Below the pieces are notes generated by a model. The model worked only from the letters and a program-made list of their open reading frames with translations. It made no database searches and was not told the DNA's origin. From Clostridiales bacterium UBA6981 (GTDB taxonomy: Bacteria; Bacillota; Clostridia; Oscillospirales; Oscillospiraceae), in NCBI GenBank assembly GCA_002450075.1, contig DJYJ01000031.1:1-27454 (forward strand): DNA of 27,454 bases. The letters are read 5' to 3'. The position numbers and the translations under genes are program-made. Of this stretch, positions 1 through 8,000 are shown piece by piece. The first letter of the stretch is position 1. Each line of letters opens with the position of its first letter.

Positions 1-20
1 TGACTTTTGAGACAGCCCCT
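1..20. repeat. Probable terminal inverted repeat of an insertion sequence lying left of the window
   Basis: The first bases read TTTTGAGACAGCCCC, whose reverse complement GGGGCTGTCTCAAAA is the kind of terminal sequence many IS elements carry (IS1182/IS5-like ends). It sits only about 10 bases beyond the stop of the spore-coat gene. A related TTGTCTCAAAA motif occurs near the right edge in the opposite orientation. No transposase is visible, so the element itself, if present, is outside the window. Confidence 0.35.
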
Positions 21-28
21 TTTCGGTC

Positions 29-277
29 TTACGCGATCCCGGCGTATTTCTGCTTGACGGCGTCGAGCTTCTGCTGGGTGGCCTGCTCGGCAGGGTACCA
101 GCCGCGCTCGGCCATTTCCTTGTAGACATCGCTCTGCATGCAAAGTGCGCTGTTGAGCGCCGTGTTGAACGTGCCGTGCACGTTCGGCGTGGCCGACTCG
201 ACGGTGCCGTGCATATACAGATCGACGACGCCCTTGGTCGTGATCAGAATGTTTTCCATGATCTCCTTGTCGTTCAT
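29..277 (-). CDS. Spore coat protein, CotF family
   Basis: An 82-residue protein beginning MNDKEIMENILITTKG and containing the run CMQSDVYKEMAERGWYP, the pattern of the small CotF-type spore coat proteins of Clostridia (coat F family). Such proteins are made in the mother cell and deposited on the spore surface. The ATG at 277 is chosen because AGGAGG lies just upstream; the longer reading to 337 would add a basic, non-homologous leader. It follows a second small coat-type gene on the same strand, and the pair is normally found together, so co-transcription is likely. The codon after the stop runs almost directly into an IS-like end. The family assignment rests on sequence pattern; the individual protein's role is not known. 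Confidence 0.8.
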   Translation of the reverse strand: MNDKEIMENILITTKGVVDLYMHGTVESATPNVHGTFNTALNSALCMQSDVYKEMAERGWYPAEQATQQKLDAVKQKYAGIA

Positions 278-290
278 GCTGCGCTCCTCC

Positions 291-464
291 TTACACAAGA
301 TTGTAAAAACTGGTAAACAGCTTCTGGTTCTCCGCAACCAGGCGCTGTGCCTCGCCGCGCAGCGCAGGGTCGGTCAGCTGGCTGGCCGCCGTGCGGCATT
401 GGGTCATCAGAAATTGCGTGTGGCCGAGCGCGTCCTCGATATAAAGCAGTTCTTTGGGACTCAT
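291..464 (-). CDS. Small spore coat-associated protein (partner of CotF-type protein)
   Basis: A 57-residue protein starting MSPKELLYIEDALGHTQFL and ending ENQKLFTSFYNLV. This resembles the N-terminal half of the CotF fold and matches the small gene that usually precedes the CotF-type gene in Clostridia. The start at 464 is preferred over the ATG at 470: the Shine-Dalgarno GAGGTGAT runs into the 470 codon but is well spaced for 464. Only 13 bases separate its stop from the next start, so the two genes are probably one transcript expressed during sporulation. The function is inferred from family pairing. Confidence 0.72.
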   Translation of the reverse strand: MSPKELLYIEDALGHTQFLMTQCRTAASQLTDPALRGEAQRLVAENQKLFTSFYNLV

Positions 465-496
465 GTTCATCACCTCAAATAAGACTAAACGTCCGT

Positions 497-512
497 CATA
501 CGGCGCCGTATG
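497..512. promoter_or_regulatory. Perfect 16-bp palindrome upstream of the spore-coat gene pair
   Basis: CATACGGCGCCGTATG is an exact palindrome about 30 bases upstream of the coat gene start, in the divergent intergenic region. It could be an operator. Each half also begins CATACGG, partly like the CATA core of mother-cell sporulation sigma factor -10 elements (SigE/SigK). No good -35 partner was found, so promoter identity is unproven. Confidence 0.35.
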
Positions 513-597
513 CAGTCGTTCGGTATTAGTATCTGCGGCGGCGAAGAGAATAAACGAGAATTTTTTTGAAATTTTCATCGTAATCGGGGAGAGGATG

Positions 598-606
598 TGC
601 TATACT
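598..606 (+). promoter_or_regulatory. Extended -10 promoter element for the small membrane protein gene
   Basis: The sequence TGC-TATACT is a TGn-extended -10 box placed 35 bases before the ATG at 641. No convincing -35 sits 16 to 18 bases upstream, which extended -10 promoters tolerate. Confidence 0.5.
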
Positions 607-640
607 CTTTTTAACGATTTCATATAGGGAGCGCGATCCT

Positions 641-919
641 ATGCAGATCTTTCTTTCGATCCTTGCCGGGCTGGTCTGGGGCGGCCTGTTCGGGGTGCTC
701 AACGCCGTTATTACAAAAAAGTTTTCCGCCGGAGACGCGCGTCAGCTCTCGGCCATGAGCATGCTCCGGACGCTTCTGGACGTCGCCGCGCTCGCCGCGG
801 TCTATTTCACGCGGAATCTTCTGGGGCTGCGCTTTGAGTTCACGCTCATCGCCACGGCCGTTTCGCTGAGCATATTCAGCATCATTGCCGCCTTTCGTCT
901 TTCAAAGAAGATGAAATAA
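641..919 (+). CDS. Small membrane protein of unknown function
   Basis: A 92-residue protein with three hydrophobic stretches, roughly residues 2-24, 44-62 and 67-88, and a basic C-terminus (RLSKKMK). GGGAG precedes the ATG, and an extended -10 box lies upstream. The size, the small hydrophobic segments and the glycine-rich first helix (GLVWGGLFGVLNAV) recall ATP synthase subunit I-like proteins, but no atp genes are nearby and the match is only by appearance. It is monocistronic, with a strong hairpin terminator beginning 43 bases after its stop. I do not recognise a specific family. Confidence 0.7.
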   Translation: MQIFLSILAGLVWGGLFGVLNAVITKKFSAGDARQLSAMSMLRTLLDVAALAAVYFTRNLLGLRFEFTLIATAVSLSIFSIIAAFRLSKKMK

Positions 920-962
920 GCGCCCGGCGGACTCTCTCTTCAAAAGAACAGAAAAAACGCAA

Positions 963-998
963 ACAGGGCGTGCCCTCCGGGGCACGCCCTGTCTTTTT
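963..998. terminator. Bidirectional rho-independent terminator
   Basis: A 12-bp perfect stem, ACAGGGCGTGCC with GGCACGCCCTGT, encloses a 6-base loop and is followed by CTTTTT on the plus strand. On the minus strand it is followed by TTTGCGTTTTTT. It can therefore end both the plus gene finishing at 919 and the minus operon finishing at 1004. Confidence 0.9.
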
Positions 999-1003
999 AC
1001 TGT

Positions 1004-1453
1004 TTATTCTTCTCCCGTCGCGGCTTTTTCGTCGGCGGAGACGATGTCGTCGAACGCGCCGATCTCGACCTCGATGTCCTTCTCGCCGCTCTCCTCGGCG
1101 ATCTTTTCACGCAGCGAATCGATCTCCGCCTCGATCGCGCGGATGTTCTCCGCTCTCTCCTTCGCCTGGGCAAAGAGCGGGGCGAAGAAGCCGTCGGCCT
1201 TGCCCTGCTGCTGTTCAAAATACAGCTTGCCGATCTCCGTGTAGATCTTCTTCAGCTCGTCGTTCTCGTTGTTCCCCGCGAGCGTCAGCTTGGCGATGCG
1301 CGCATAGGCTTTGGTGCGCTCGCTGCCTCTCTGGTACGCCCCGCGCACCGCGCCGTTCTTATCCACGGCGTCGAGCGTCTGTCCGCCGACCTCTTTTGCC
1401 TTTTTTATGAGCTCGCCGAGCGTGCTCGTGAGCTTGTCCATCGTGTCACTCAT
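1004..1453 (-). CDS. Hypothetical coiled-coil protein, translationally coupled to lgt
   Basis: A 149-residue soluble, highly charged protein starting MSDTMDKLTSTLGELIKKAKEV. Residues 75-110 include DELKKIYTEIGKLYFEQQ, followed by a long helical, probably coiled-coil stretch (AEIDSLREKIAEE) and an acidic C-terminus. No catalytic motif, signal peptide or membrane segment is visible. The ATG at 1453 is preceded by GGAGAGGAG and overlaps the lgt stop by 8 bases, so translation is probably coupled. The protein ends immediately before a bidirectional terminator, making it the last gene of the yfmF-yfmH-lgt transcript. The function is unknown. Small proteins with this IYTEIGKLYF-type segment are common in Clostridia, but I know of no defined role. 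Confidence 0.75.
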   Translation of the reverse strand: MSDTMDKLTSTLGELIKKAKEVGGQTLDAVDKNGAVRGAYQRGSERTKAYARIAKLTLAGNNENDELKKIYTEIGKLYFEQQQGKADGFFAPLFAQAKERAENIRAIEAEIDSLREKIAEESGEKDIEVEIGAFDDIVSADEKAATGEE

Positions 1454-2363
1454 GCTCTGTCTCCTCTCCTTTTTCTGTTTGAACGATCTCCGCCGCGGCC
1501 GCGGCGACTTTATTGACATACAGCTCCTCCGGCGGGTGCTTTCTGCGCGCGTTCACGACGAGCAGCACCAGCGAGACGAGCGCCAGCACGATCGAGAGCA
1601 GCTGCGAGACGCGCAGCGAGGTGCCGGCGATATACAGACTGTCGGTCCGCAGCCCTTCGATCCACGTCCTCCCGACGCCGTACCAGAAGAAATAGCCCAG
1701 CGCGGCCTGCCCGTCATAGCGGCGGCCGCCCTTTCTCTCCCAGATGATCAGCGCGATCAGTCCGACAAGGTTCCACAGACTTTCGTACAGGAAGGTCGGG
1801 TGGACGCAGATGCTGCTGCCGTCCGGCGCGGTAAGCTGCATGCGGCAGAAGATGTCGGTCTCGGCGCCGAAGGCCTCTCGGTTCATGAAGTTGCCCCAGC
1901 GGCCGAGGATCTGGCCGATCAGAAGGCCGTAGATAATGAGGTCGAGCATCGCCTGCCAGGGGATCTTTTTCCGGCGGCAGACAAACAGCATGACGATCAC
2001 GCCGGCGATCACGCCGCCGTAGATCGCAAGCCCGCCGTTCCAGATCGCGATGATCTCGTCGGGATGGGCGGCGTAATACTCTATCTTGAACGCCACGAAA
2101 TACAGCCGCGCCCCGATGATCGACAGCGGGATCAGCCAGATCACCAGGTCATAGACGTCGTCCTCGCGGATGCCGAAACGCTTGGCGCTCTTCGCGCAGT
2201 AAGTAATGCCCAGCAGAAAGCCGAGCGCTATGATCACGCCATAGAAATAGATCGGTCGGCCGAAGAGCGTAAAGAATGCCGGCGGATCGATGCTCCAGTC
2301 GCCGAACAGCCCGGGAAAGCTGATCGTGGAGGAGCGCTGAATGGTCTCGTATACGGTTTCCAT
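1446..2363 (-). CDS. lgt: Prolipoprotein diacylglyceryl transferase
   Basis: Lgt is the membrane enzyme that transfers diacylglycerol from phosphatidylglycerol to the lipobox cysteine of prelipoproteins, the first step of lipoprotein maturation. The 305-residue protein has about seven hydrophobic segments and the family's hallmarks: IGARLYFV, GGLAIYGG, the signature GRWGNFMNREAFG around residues 154-166, HPTFLYES, and GRTWIEGLRTDSLY near residues 231-244, followed by RVSQ. A C-terminal charged tail of about 35 residues extends past the last helix. AAGGAAA precedes the ATG. It lies 34 bases after yfmH and overlaps the next gene. Substrates in this same window include four predicted lipoproteins (GH13, GH53, the sugar-binding protein and the beta-helix protein). 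Confidence 0.97.
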   Translation of the reverse strand: METVYETIQRSSTISFPGLFGDWSIDPPAFFTLFGRPIYFYGVIIALGFLLGITYCAKSAKRFGIREDDVYDLVIWLIPLSIIGARLYFVAFKIEYYAAHPDEIIAIWNGGLAIYGGVIAGVIVMLFVCRRKKIPWQAMLDLIIYGLLIGQILGRWGNFMNREAFGAETDIFCRMQLTAPDGSSICVHPTFLYESLWNLVGLIALIIWERKGGRRYDGQAALGYFFWYGVGRTWIEGLRTDSLYIAGTSLRVSQLLSIVLALVSLVLLVVNARRKHPPEELYVNKVAAAAAEIVQTEKGEETEHE

Positions 2364-2397
2364 ATCGGTTTCCTTTTTGCTTTTCTATTTGCTCCTC

Positions 2398-3675
2398 TCA
2401 GACACGCGTCTGCGGTCTGACGACGGAGAGTACAGTGCGCTCGCGCGTCAGCACGCGCGCGAGAAAGTCGCGGCATTCCTCCGCCGTGACGGAGGCGAGC
2501 ACCGCCGGCGCGTCGAAGATGCAATAGCCGAGCCGTTCGGCGTCAAAGGCCGTCAGGCACACGCTGTCGAAATCCTCAAAGCCGCGCAGCCGCGCCCCGA
2601 GCGAGGCGCGCTTGGCCCGCTCGAAGGCGTCTTTGTCAAAGCCCTCGGCGGCAATACGGCCGACCTCTCCCATCAGCTCGTCATAGACGCGCTGCGGGTC
2701 GGGGCTCTCTCCGCCCACGGTCAGCTGCGCCGTGTTGGCCGGGAAATCGGTGCCGTAGGAGAAATTGCGGTTCAAGATCCCCTCACGGTAAAGCCGGGTG
2801 TAGAGCGGCGAGGACGTCCCGCACAAAAGCCGCATCGCAAGGCGCGCGACGATCCGCTCGCGCAGCACGTCTCCCTCCGTCGGGCGGTAGGCCGCGCCGA
2901 GCAGGAACTGCGGCGCCGAGACGCTCATCACGCGTTCGGTATAGAGCTTTTCCGGCGCGTCGTTTTCTTCATACACGACCGGCTGCGGCACCTCGCCCTT
3001 TTCTCCGCCCAGCATCTCCTCGGCGATCGCGCAGATCGCGGCGGCGTCCACGTCGCCCGCGACGCACAGGCACATGTTGCCCGGCGTGTAGAACGCGCGG
3101 TGGCAGGCATAGAGCGTGTCCGCGTCGATCTCGGCGATGCTCTCGACCGTGCCGGCGATGTCGTCGCGCACGGGGTGGGTCTTATAGAGCAGCTTCATCA
3201 GATCGACGTACACCGCGTTGTCCGGCTCGTCTTCGTACATGCGGATCTCCTGGGCGATGATGCCCTGTTCCTTTTCCACGGTCTCGGCCGTGAAATAGGG
3301 CGTGGTGACAAAGCGCAGCAGCGTGCGCAGGTTTTCCTCAAAACGCTCGGTGCAGTGGAAATAATACACCGTCTCGTCATAGGCGGTAAAGGCGTTGGGA
3401 TCGGCGCCGGTGGCGGTCATGCTCTGCAGGGCGTTGTCGCCGTCGGGCATGTCGAACATCTTGTGCTCGAGATAGTGCGCGACGCCCGCGGGGGTGTCGT
3501 GCCGCACGCCGGCAAGATCAAAGCTGCGCATGACCGACCCGTAATAGGTCCCGAAGCAGGCAAAGAAGGACGAAAAGCCCTTTTTCGGCACGACGCAGAT
3601 GTGCAGGCCGTTGTCCAGCACCGCCGTCTGCAGTGTTTCGCCGACGTTTTCAAATCTCCTCGTCAGGATCTCCAT
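2398..3675 (-). CDS. yfmH: M16 family zinc peptidase YfmH
   Basis: A 425-residue M16 (pitrilysin-type) peptidase subunit. The inverted zinc motif HxxEH appears as HYLEH at residues 67-71, and the third ligand is probably E143 in EQGIIAQEI. These are catalytic features of the active subunit. In Bacillus the YfmF/YfmH pair is associated with the 5-aminopentanol modification of elongation factor P; the mechanism is not visible here. The ATG at 3675 is chosen because AGGAGG is six bases upstream, while in-frame ATG 3681 abuts it and TTG 3690 overlaps it. The start lies 26 bases inside the end of yfmF, so the two subunits are translationally coupled and probably form a heterodimer. Confidence 0.92.
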   Translation of the reverse strand: MEILTRRFENVGETLQTAVLDNGLHICVVPKKGFSSFFACFGTYYGSVMRSFDLAGVRHDTPAGVAHYLEHKMFDMPDGDNALQSMTATGADPNAFTAYDETVYYFHCTERFEENLRTLLRFVTTPYFTAETVEKEQGIIAQEIRMYEDEPDNAVYVDLMKLLYKTHPVRDDIAGTVESIAEIDADTLYACHRAFYTPGNMCLCVAGDVDAAAICAIAEEMLGGEKGEVPQPVVYEENDAPEKLYTERVMSVSAPQFLLGAAYRPTEGDVLRERIVARLAMRLLCGTSSPLYTRLYREGILNRNFSYGTDFPANTAQLTVGGESPDPQRVYDELMGEVGRIAAEGFDKDAFERAKRASLGARLRGFEDFDSVCLTAFDAERLGYCIFDAPAVLASVTAEECRDFLARVLTRERTVLSVVRPQTRV

Positions 3676-5026
3676 CTTCATCCTCCTCAAAGGCGCGCAG
3701 CTCTTCCTCGCTTATCTCCGCGATCTCCTCGTCGTCCTCGTCTTCCTCGCTGCCGTCGCCGGTCAGCGTGTAGATCATGTCGCACTCACAGCCGCGCGCG
3801 ATCGTGATCATGTCTTCCTTCGTCACGTCGTCGACGAGCGCGCCGAGCTCCTCTGGCGAATAGTCGGCGCCGTCGAGCGCGGCGGAGAGATAAAAGCCCT
3901 CAAGCGCGCCCTGAATGTCGAGTGCGCTCTTGAGCGCACTCTTTACGTCGGCTCTCGCCGCATTCATTTCCTCGTCCGTGATCTCGCCGTCTGCAATCGC
4001 CGCAAGCTGGGCAAAGATCTCCTCCTTCGCCCGCCCGACATTGTCGAATTCCGTTCCCGCATAGGCGAGCAGCACGCCCTTGTGCACGTCCGCGATCGCG
4101 CTCGCGAAATAGCACAGAGACAGCTTTTCCCGCACATTGACAAACAGCTTCGACGCCGTCGAGCCGCCGAAGAGCGAGGCGAACACCCGCAGCGCGGCGG
4201 GGTTCGGCTCCTCCATCGCCTCGCCGAGACGCCAGCCGATCACGAGCTTGGCCTGGGTGACGTTCATCGGCTCGGTATATTCCCGCGGCGCGGCCTCCAG
4301 CGCGTTGAGACGCACGTCCGTGCCGATGTCATAATCGATCTCGCCGCGCGGCAGCGTCGAGAGCGCGTCGCGCAGCAGCGCCTCCACGCGCTTGAGCTCC
4401 GCCCGGCCGCAGTAGAAGATCTCGATCGGGCTTGACTGGACGAGGCTGCGGTACTGCTTCGTCAGCTTCTGATAGCGGATGACCGCCGCGCTCTCCTCGT
4501 CGCCGAGACGGGAGACGGCGTAATCCTCGCAGCAGCACATCTCCTCGATGCAGCGGTTGATGGAATAGCCCAGCTTGTCGTTGAGCCGGGCGCGGATCAT
4601 CTCGATGAGCTTGCCGCGCTCGCTGTCGACATAGTCCGGCAGCAGCAGCCCGCCGCGCGTGTTGGGCGAGAGGAGCATCTGGCCCATCAGCTCGCAGGTG
4701 CCGCGCAGCGTGTCGGCCCCGGCGGGGAGAAAGTCCTCCTCCGGAACGCTCGAGAAAAAGCCGATGCACTGGATCTCGCCGATCCGGCGCACCACCGGCT
4801 CGATCGCCGCGCCGTACAGCTCGTCGAGACGGCCGGAGATGGCCTCCATGTCGCCGTAGCGCGACGTTCCGCGCCGCAGCACCAGCGGCAGCAGCGCGTT
4901 CATCGCAGCGGTCTCGCGCCGCAGCTGCGTGAGCAGCGTGATGCTCACGCACGCGGTCTTGAACTTGTCGGAGCGAATGTGGGTCAGCCACACGCCGTTT
5001 AGGATCTCACTTCTCGTGTATTCCAT
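3650..5026 (-). CDS. yfmF: M16 family inactive-type peptidase subunit YfmF
   Basis: A 458-residue M16-like protein lacking an HxxEH motif: the position aligning to it reads LDELYGA, as expected for the non-catalytic partner of YfmH. The C-terminal half has the M16 pattern NVREKLSLCYFASA (residues near 300) that lines the substrate cleft of the partner subunit. GGAGG precedes the ATG at 5026. The last 35 or so residues form a strongly acidic tail (SEEDEDDEEIAEISEEE...), which is unusual for the family. It is the first gene of a likely operon with yfmH, lgt and a coiled-coil protein. A TATAAT-like box at 5099-5094 may supply a promoter. Confidence 0.88.
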   Translation of the reverse strand: MEYTRSEILNGVWLTHIRSDKFKTACVSITLLTQLRRETAAMNALLPLVLRRGTSRYGDMEAISGRLDELYGAAIEPVVRRIGEIQCIGFFSSVPEEDFLPAGADTLRGTCELMGQMLLSPNTRGGLLLPDYVDSERGKLIEMIRARLNDKLGYSINRCIEEMCCCEDYAVSRLGDEESAAVIRYQKLTKQYRSLVQSSPIEIFYCGRAELKRVEALLRDALSTLPRGEIDYDIGTDVRLNALEAAPREYTEPMNVTQAKLVIGWRLGEAMEEPNPAALRVFASLFGGSTASKLFVNVREKLSLCYFASAIADVHKGVLLAYAGTEFDNVGRAKEEIFAQLAAIADGEITDEEMNAARADVKSALKSALDIQGALEGFYLSAALDGADYSPEELGALVDDVTKEDMITIARGCECDMIYTLTGDGSEEDEDDEEIAEISEEELRAFEEDEDGDPDEEI

Positions 5027-5093
5027 CTTCCGCCCTCCGTTTTCCGCCGTATCCGGAGTCCTCACCCCGGTGCGGTCTTTTTTCTATTATTTT

Positions 5094-5099
5094 ATTATA
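5094..5099 (-). promoter_or_regulatory. Possible -10 box for the yfmF operon
   Basis: On the minus strand TATAAT begins at the very end of the preceding large gene, 68 bases before the yfmF start, in an AT-rich stretch that stands out from its GC-rich surroundings. No good -35 is seen, and no terminator separates the large gene from yfmF, so read-through from upstream is also possible. Confidence 0.3.
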
Positions 5100-8000
5100 T
5101 CATTCCTCCGGCAGATTGGGTAGTCCTTTCTTTCCCTTTTCCTCCAGGCGCTCGCCGTTGACCGTGACCTCCGACACCGAAAACAGCGCGCAGGCGCAGG
5201 GCTGATACGACAGCGTGCCGTCTTTGCGCCGGATGCCGAGCAGGTTTTCCGTCACCGTGCGGAAATACCAGCCTGCCGAGCCCGTGTACCAGGTCCAGCC
5301 CGCCTCGCCCGCGTGGCCGGGCGCGCCGCAGACGTCCGCCGGCAGCACATAAGGCTCGCCGCCGTAGAGAGCCCCGCGCCCCTGCGGCAGCAGCATGACA
5401 AGGATCTCCCGTCCCGCATCCGGCCGTCCGGCAAGAAAGCAGGCGCGCGCCAGCCAGACGGCGGCATGGGTGTACTGTCCGCCGTTTTCGCGGCAGCCTT
5501 CGCCGTAGGCGACGATATATCCCAGCCGCTCCTCCGCCGCCGTAAAGGGCGGATCGAGCAGCCGCACGATCCCGGCCTTTTCATCCACCAGACGGCAGAG
5601 CGCGTGGTCGAGCGCCTCGCGCGCGTGCTTTGCCCCGCAGAAGACCGCCCAGCTCTGGACGATCGAGTCGATGCGCCCGCCGTTGCGGCTCCATTCGCCG
5701 TGGGCGGGATAGGCCCGCTCGTACCACCGGCCGTTGAAGCAGCCCTCCGCCGCGTCGAGCATCCTTTTCGCAAGCGCCCCGCATTCGTCCGCGTCCGTCC
5801 CTCTTTTGAGGCGGCGCAGCAGCATTTCCATTTTCCTTGCGCAATCGCACAGGAAGAAGGCGAGCCAAACACTCTCGCCGCCGCAGTCGCTGAGACTGTC
5901 GTTCCAGTCGCCCGCGCCCATCAGCGGCAGACCGTGCGGCCCGTTTCCGCGCGAGACGCAGCAGCGCAGCGCGCGCAGCGCATGGTCGATCACCGCCGCG
6001 CTCTCCCCGCCGCTCCCGGCCGTCTCATAGCGGTCGTGCTCCTTTTCTCCGAGCGGCGGCGAGGTAAGAAACGACACCCGCTCGCCGCAGAGCGCAAGAT
6101 CGCCCGTTGCCGCCGTATACTCTCCGAGCGCCCAGCACAGCCACAAAAGGTCGTCGCTGCAGCGCGTACGCACGCCGCGATCCGCCGCGCCGCCCGGATG
6201 CCACCAGTGCATCACGTCTCCCTCGCCGTACTGATGGCGGCAGGCGTCCAGAATCCGTTCGCGCGCGGCTGCACTCTCGATCACGAGCAGGTTGACCGCG
6301 TCCTGCATCTGGTCGCGGAAGCCGACCGCGCCGCCGCCCTGGTACAAACTGCAGCGCGCCTCCAGCCGGGCATAGATCTGGTCGAGGCACCAGTAATTCA
6401 TATAGTTTTCAAGCCTTTCATCGCTGCAGCGCAGGGAAAACCGGCCCATCCGCCGCGCAAAGCGTTCCTCCGCCGCGCGCATCGCAGCGAGGGCGTTTGG
6501 GCGCTCTGTAAGCGCGCGGAGCTGCCCGGCGCCGCACACGCCGCAGACGAGCACGTCCCCGCCCTGTGCCTGGAAGGCCAACAGCATGCCCGGCTCTGCC
6601 CAGTCGCAGCGGCAGCGCGCCGGAGCCGAGACCGCCGCGTGAAAACGCATGCCGGGCACAAAGCTCTCCGGATTTTCGGCGGAAAACACGCCGCCGGAGA
6701 AGCCGCAGCGTACGGCCGCCCCGTCCATTGAGCCGATCACCGTCTCCATCCGCCAGCAGACCGTCAGCTCCCGCGCGCCGTCGAGCAGCAGCACACGTGC
6801 GCCGCTCCCGGGGTCGAGAAAGCCGGTGAGTGTGATTTTTCTGCCGTCGATCTCTTTTTCCCAGCGTGCAAAGACGCCGGAGTAATACACGCGGCAGGGG
6901 ATGCCGTCCTCGGCGGCAAAGAGACTGACGCGGCCGCGGGGCGTCTCGAGCCAGAGCATCTCGCTGCTCTTTGTGCTCTCCGGATAAAGCGGCGGCGGAT
7001 CGACGCGCCCCTCGCGCGCGTTGCGCTGCCACAAAAAGCCGCTTCCGCACTCGCTGACGATCCAGCCGAAGCCCGCCGCCGAGAGGATGTTTTGCCAGGG
7101 GCGGCGCGGCAATGCGCCGGGCAGCAGAAAGGAAAATCCGCCCTTTCCGTCAAAGCGCCGGGGGATGTCGAGAACGCCGCTGCGCTCGGCGAACGCCGGC
7201 GCAGGCATAGGCTCGCGCACGACCGCTTCCCGCCCTGCGACAAAGGCGGCGCGGGAGACGAAGATCTCCTCCGCCTCGAGCGGCACGAGGTGTACGCCGA
7301 AGCGCGCCCCCAGCAGCGCTTCGAGCCCAACGCGCCCCAGCACGGCCGTGACGCGCTCATGTGTCCGGGCGGGGTACTCGCCCGTCTCGTCCGTCGTGAT
7401 CACCAGCTCCGCCCTCACGCCGAGGCTGCGCAGCAGACAGAAGCGCAGCAGCACGCTCTCCTCTTCTCTGGCCCCGCCGCGGCAGAGCAGCAGCGGCTCA
7501 TCCCCGGAGACCCCGTATTGCCACAGCTTCCGCCGCTCTGCGCTCTCGCGGGGTCGGAAGGCGCGGATCGCGCCGTAGAGCGCCATCGCCCCGGCGATTT
7601 CCTCGTCCCGCATGCCCAGAAGCGAGGCCGCGCCTCCGACGAAGGAGCCGCGCCCCTCTGTTCCGGAGGTGAGAAGGCGTTTTGCCCCACGCACAGCCTC
7701 GTCCGCATCCGCAGCAAGGCAGAGCGCAAAGCGTACGCCGAAGCGCTCCCCGTCCAGCTCGGCGCGCACCGTGACCTGCGGGCGCAGCAGCACCGGACTG
7801 CTTCCCTCCCGTTCGGCACTGTATACCGCGCGGCCGCCGCAGGCGACAGCCAGCGTGAGGTCGTCCGCGCTCACGGGCGCGATCCGATGCAGGAGCAGCA
7901 TGTCCTCGCTTACCTCCGCGCGGATCCCGAGACGGGCAAAGGCGGGATGATCCATCGCCTCGCGCAGCGGGCAGAGAAGCGGCGTGAAGCTCAGCTCCGC

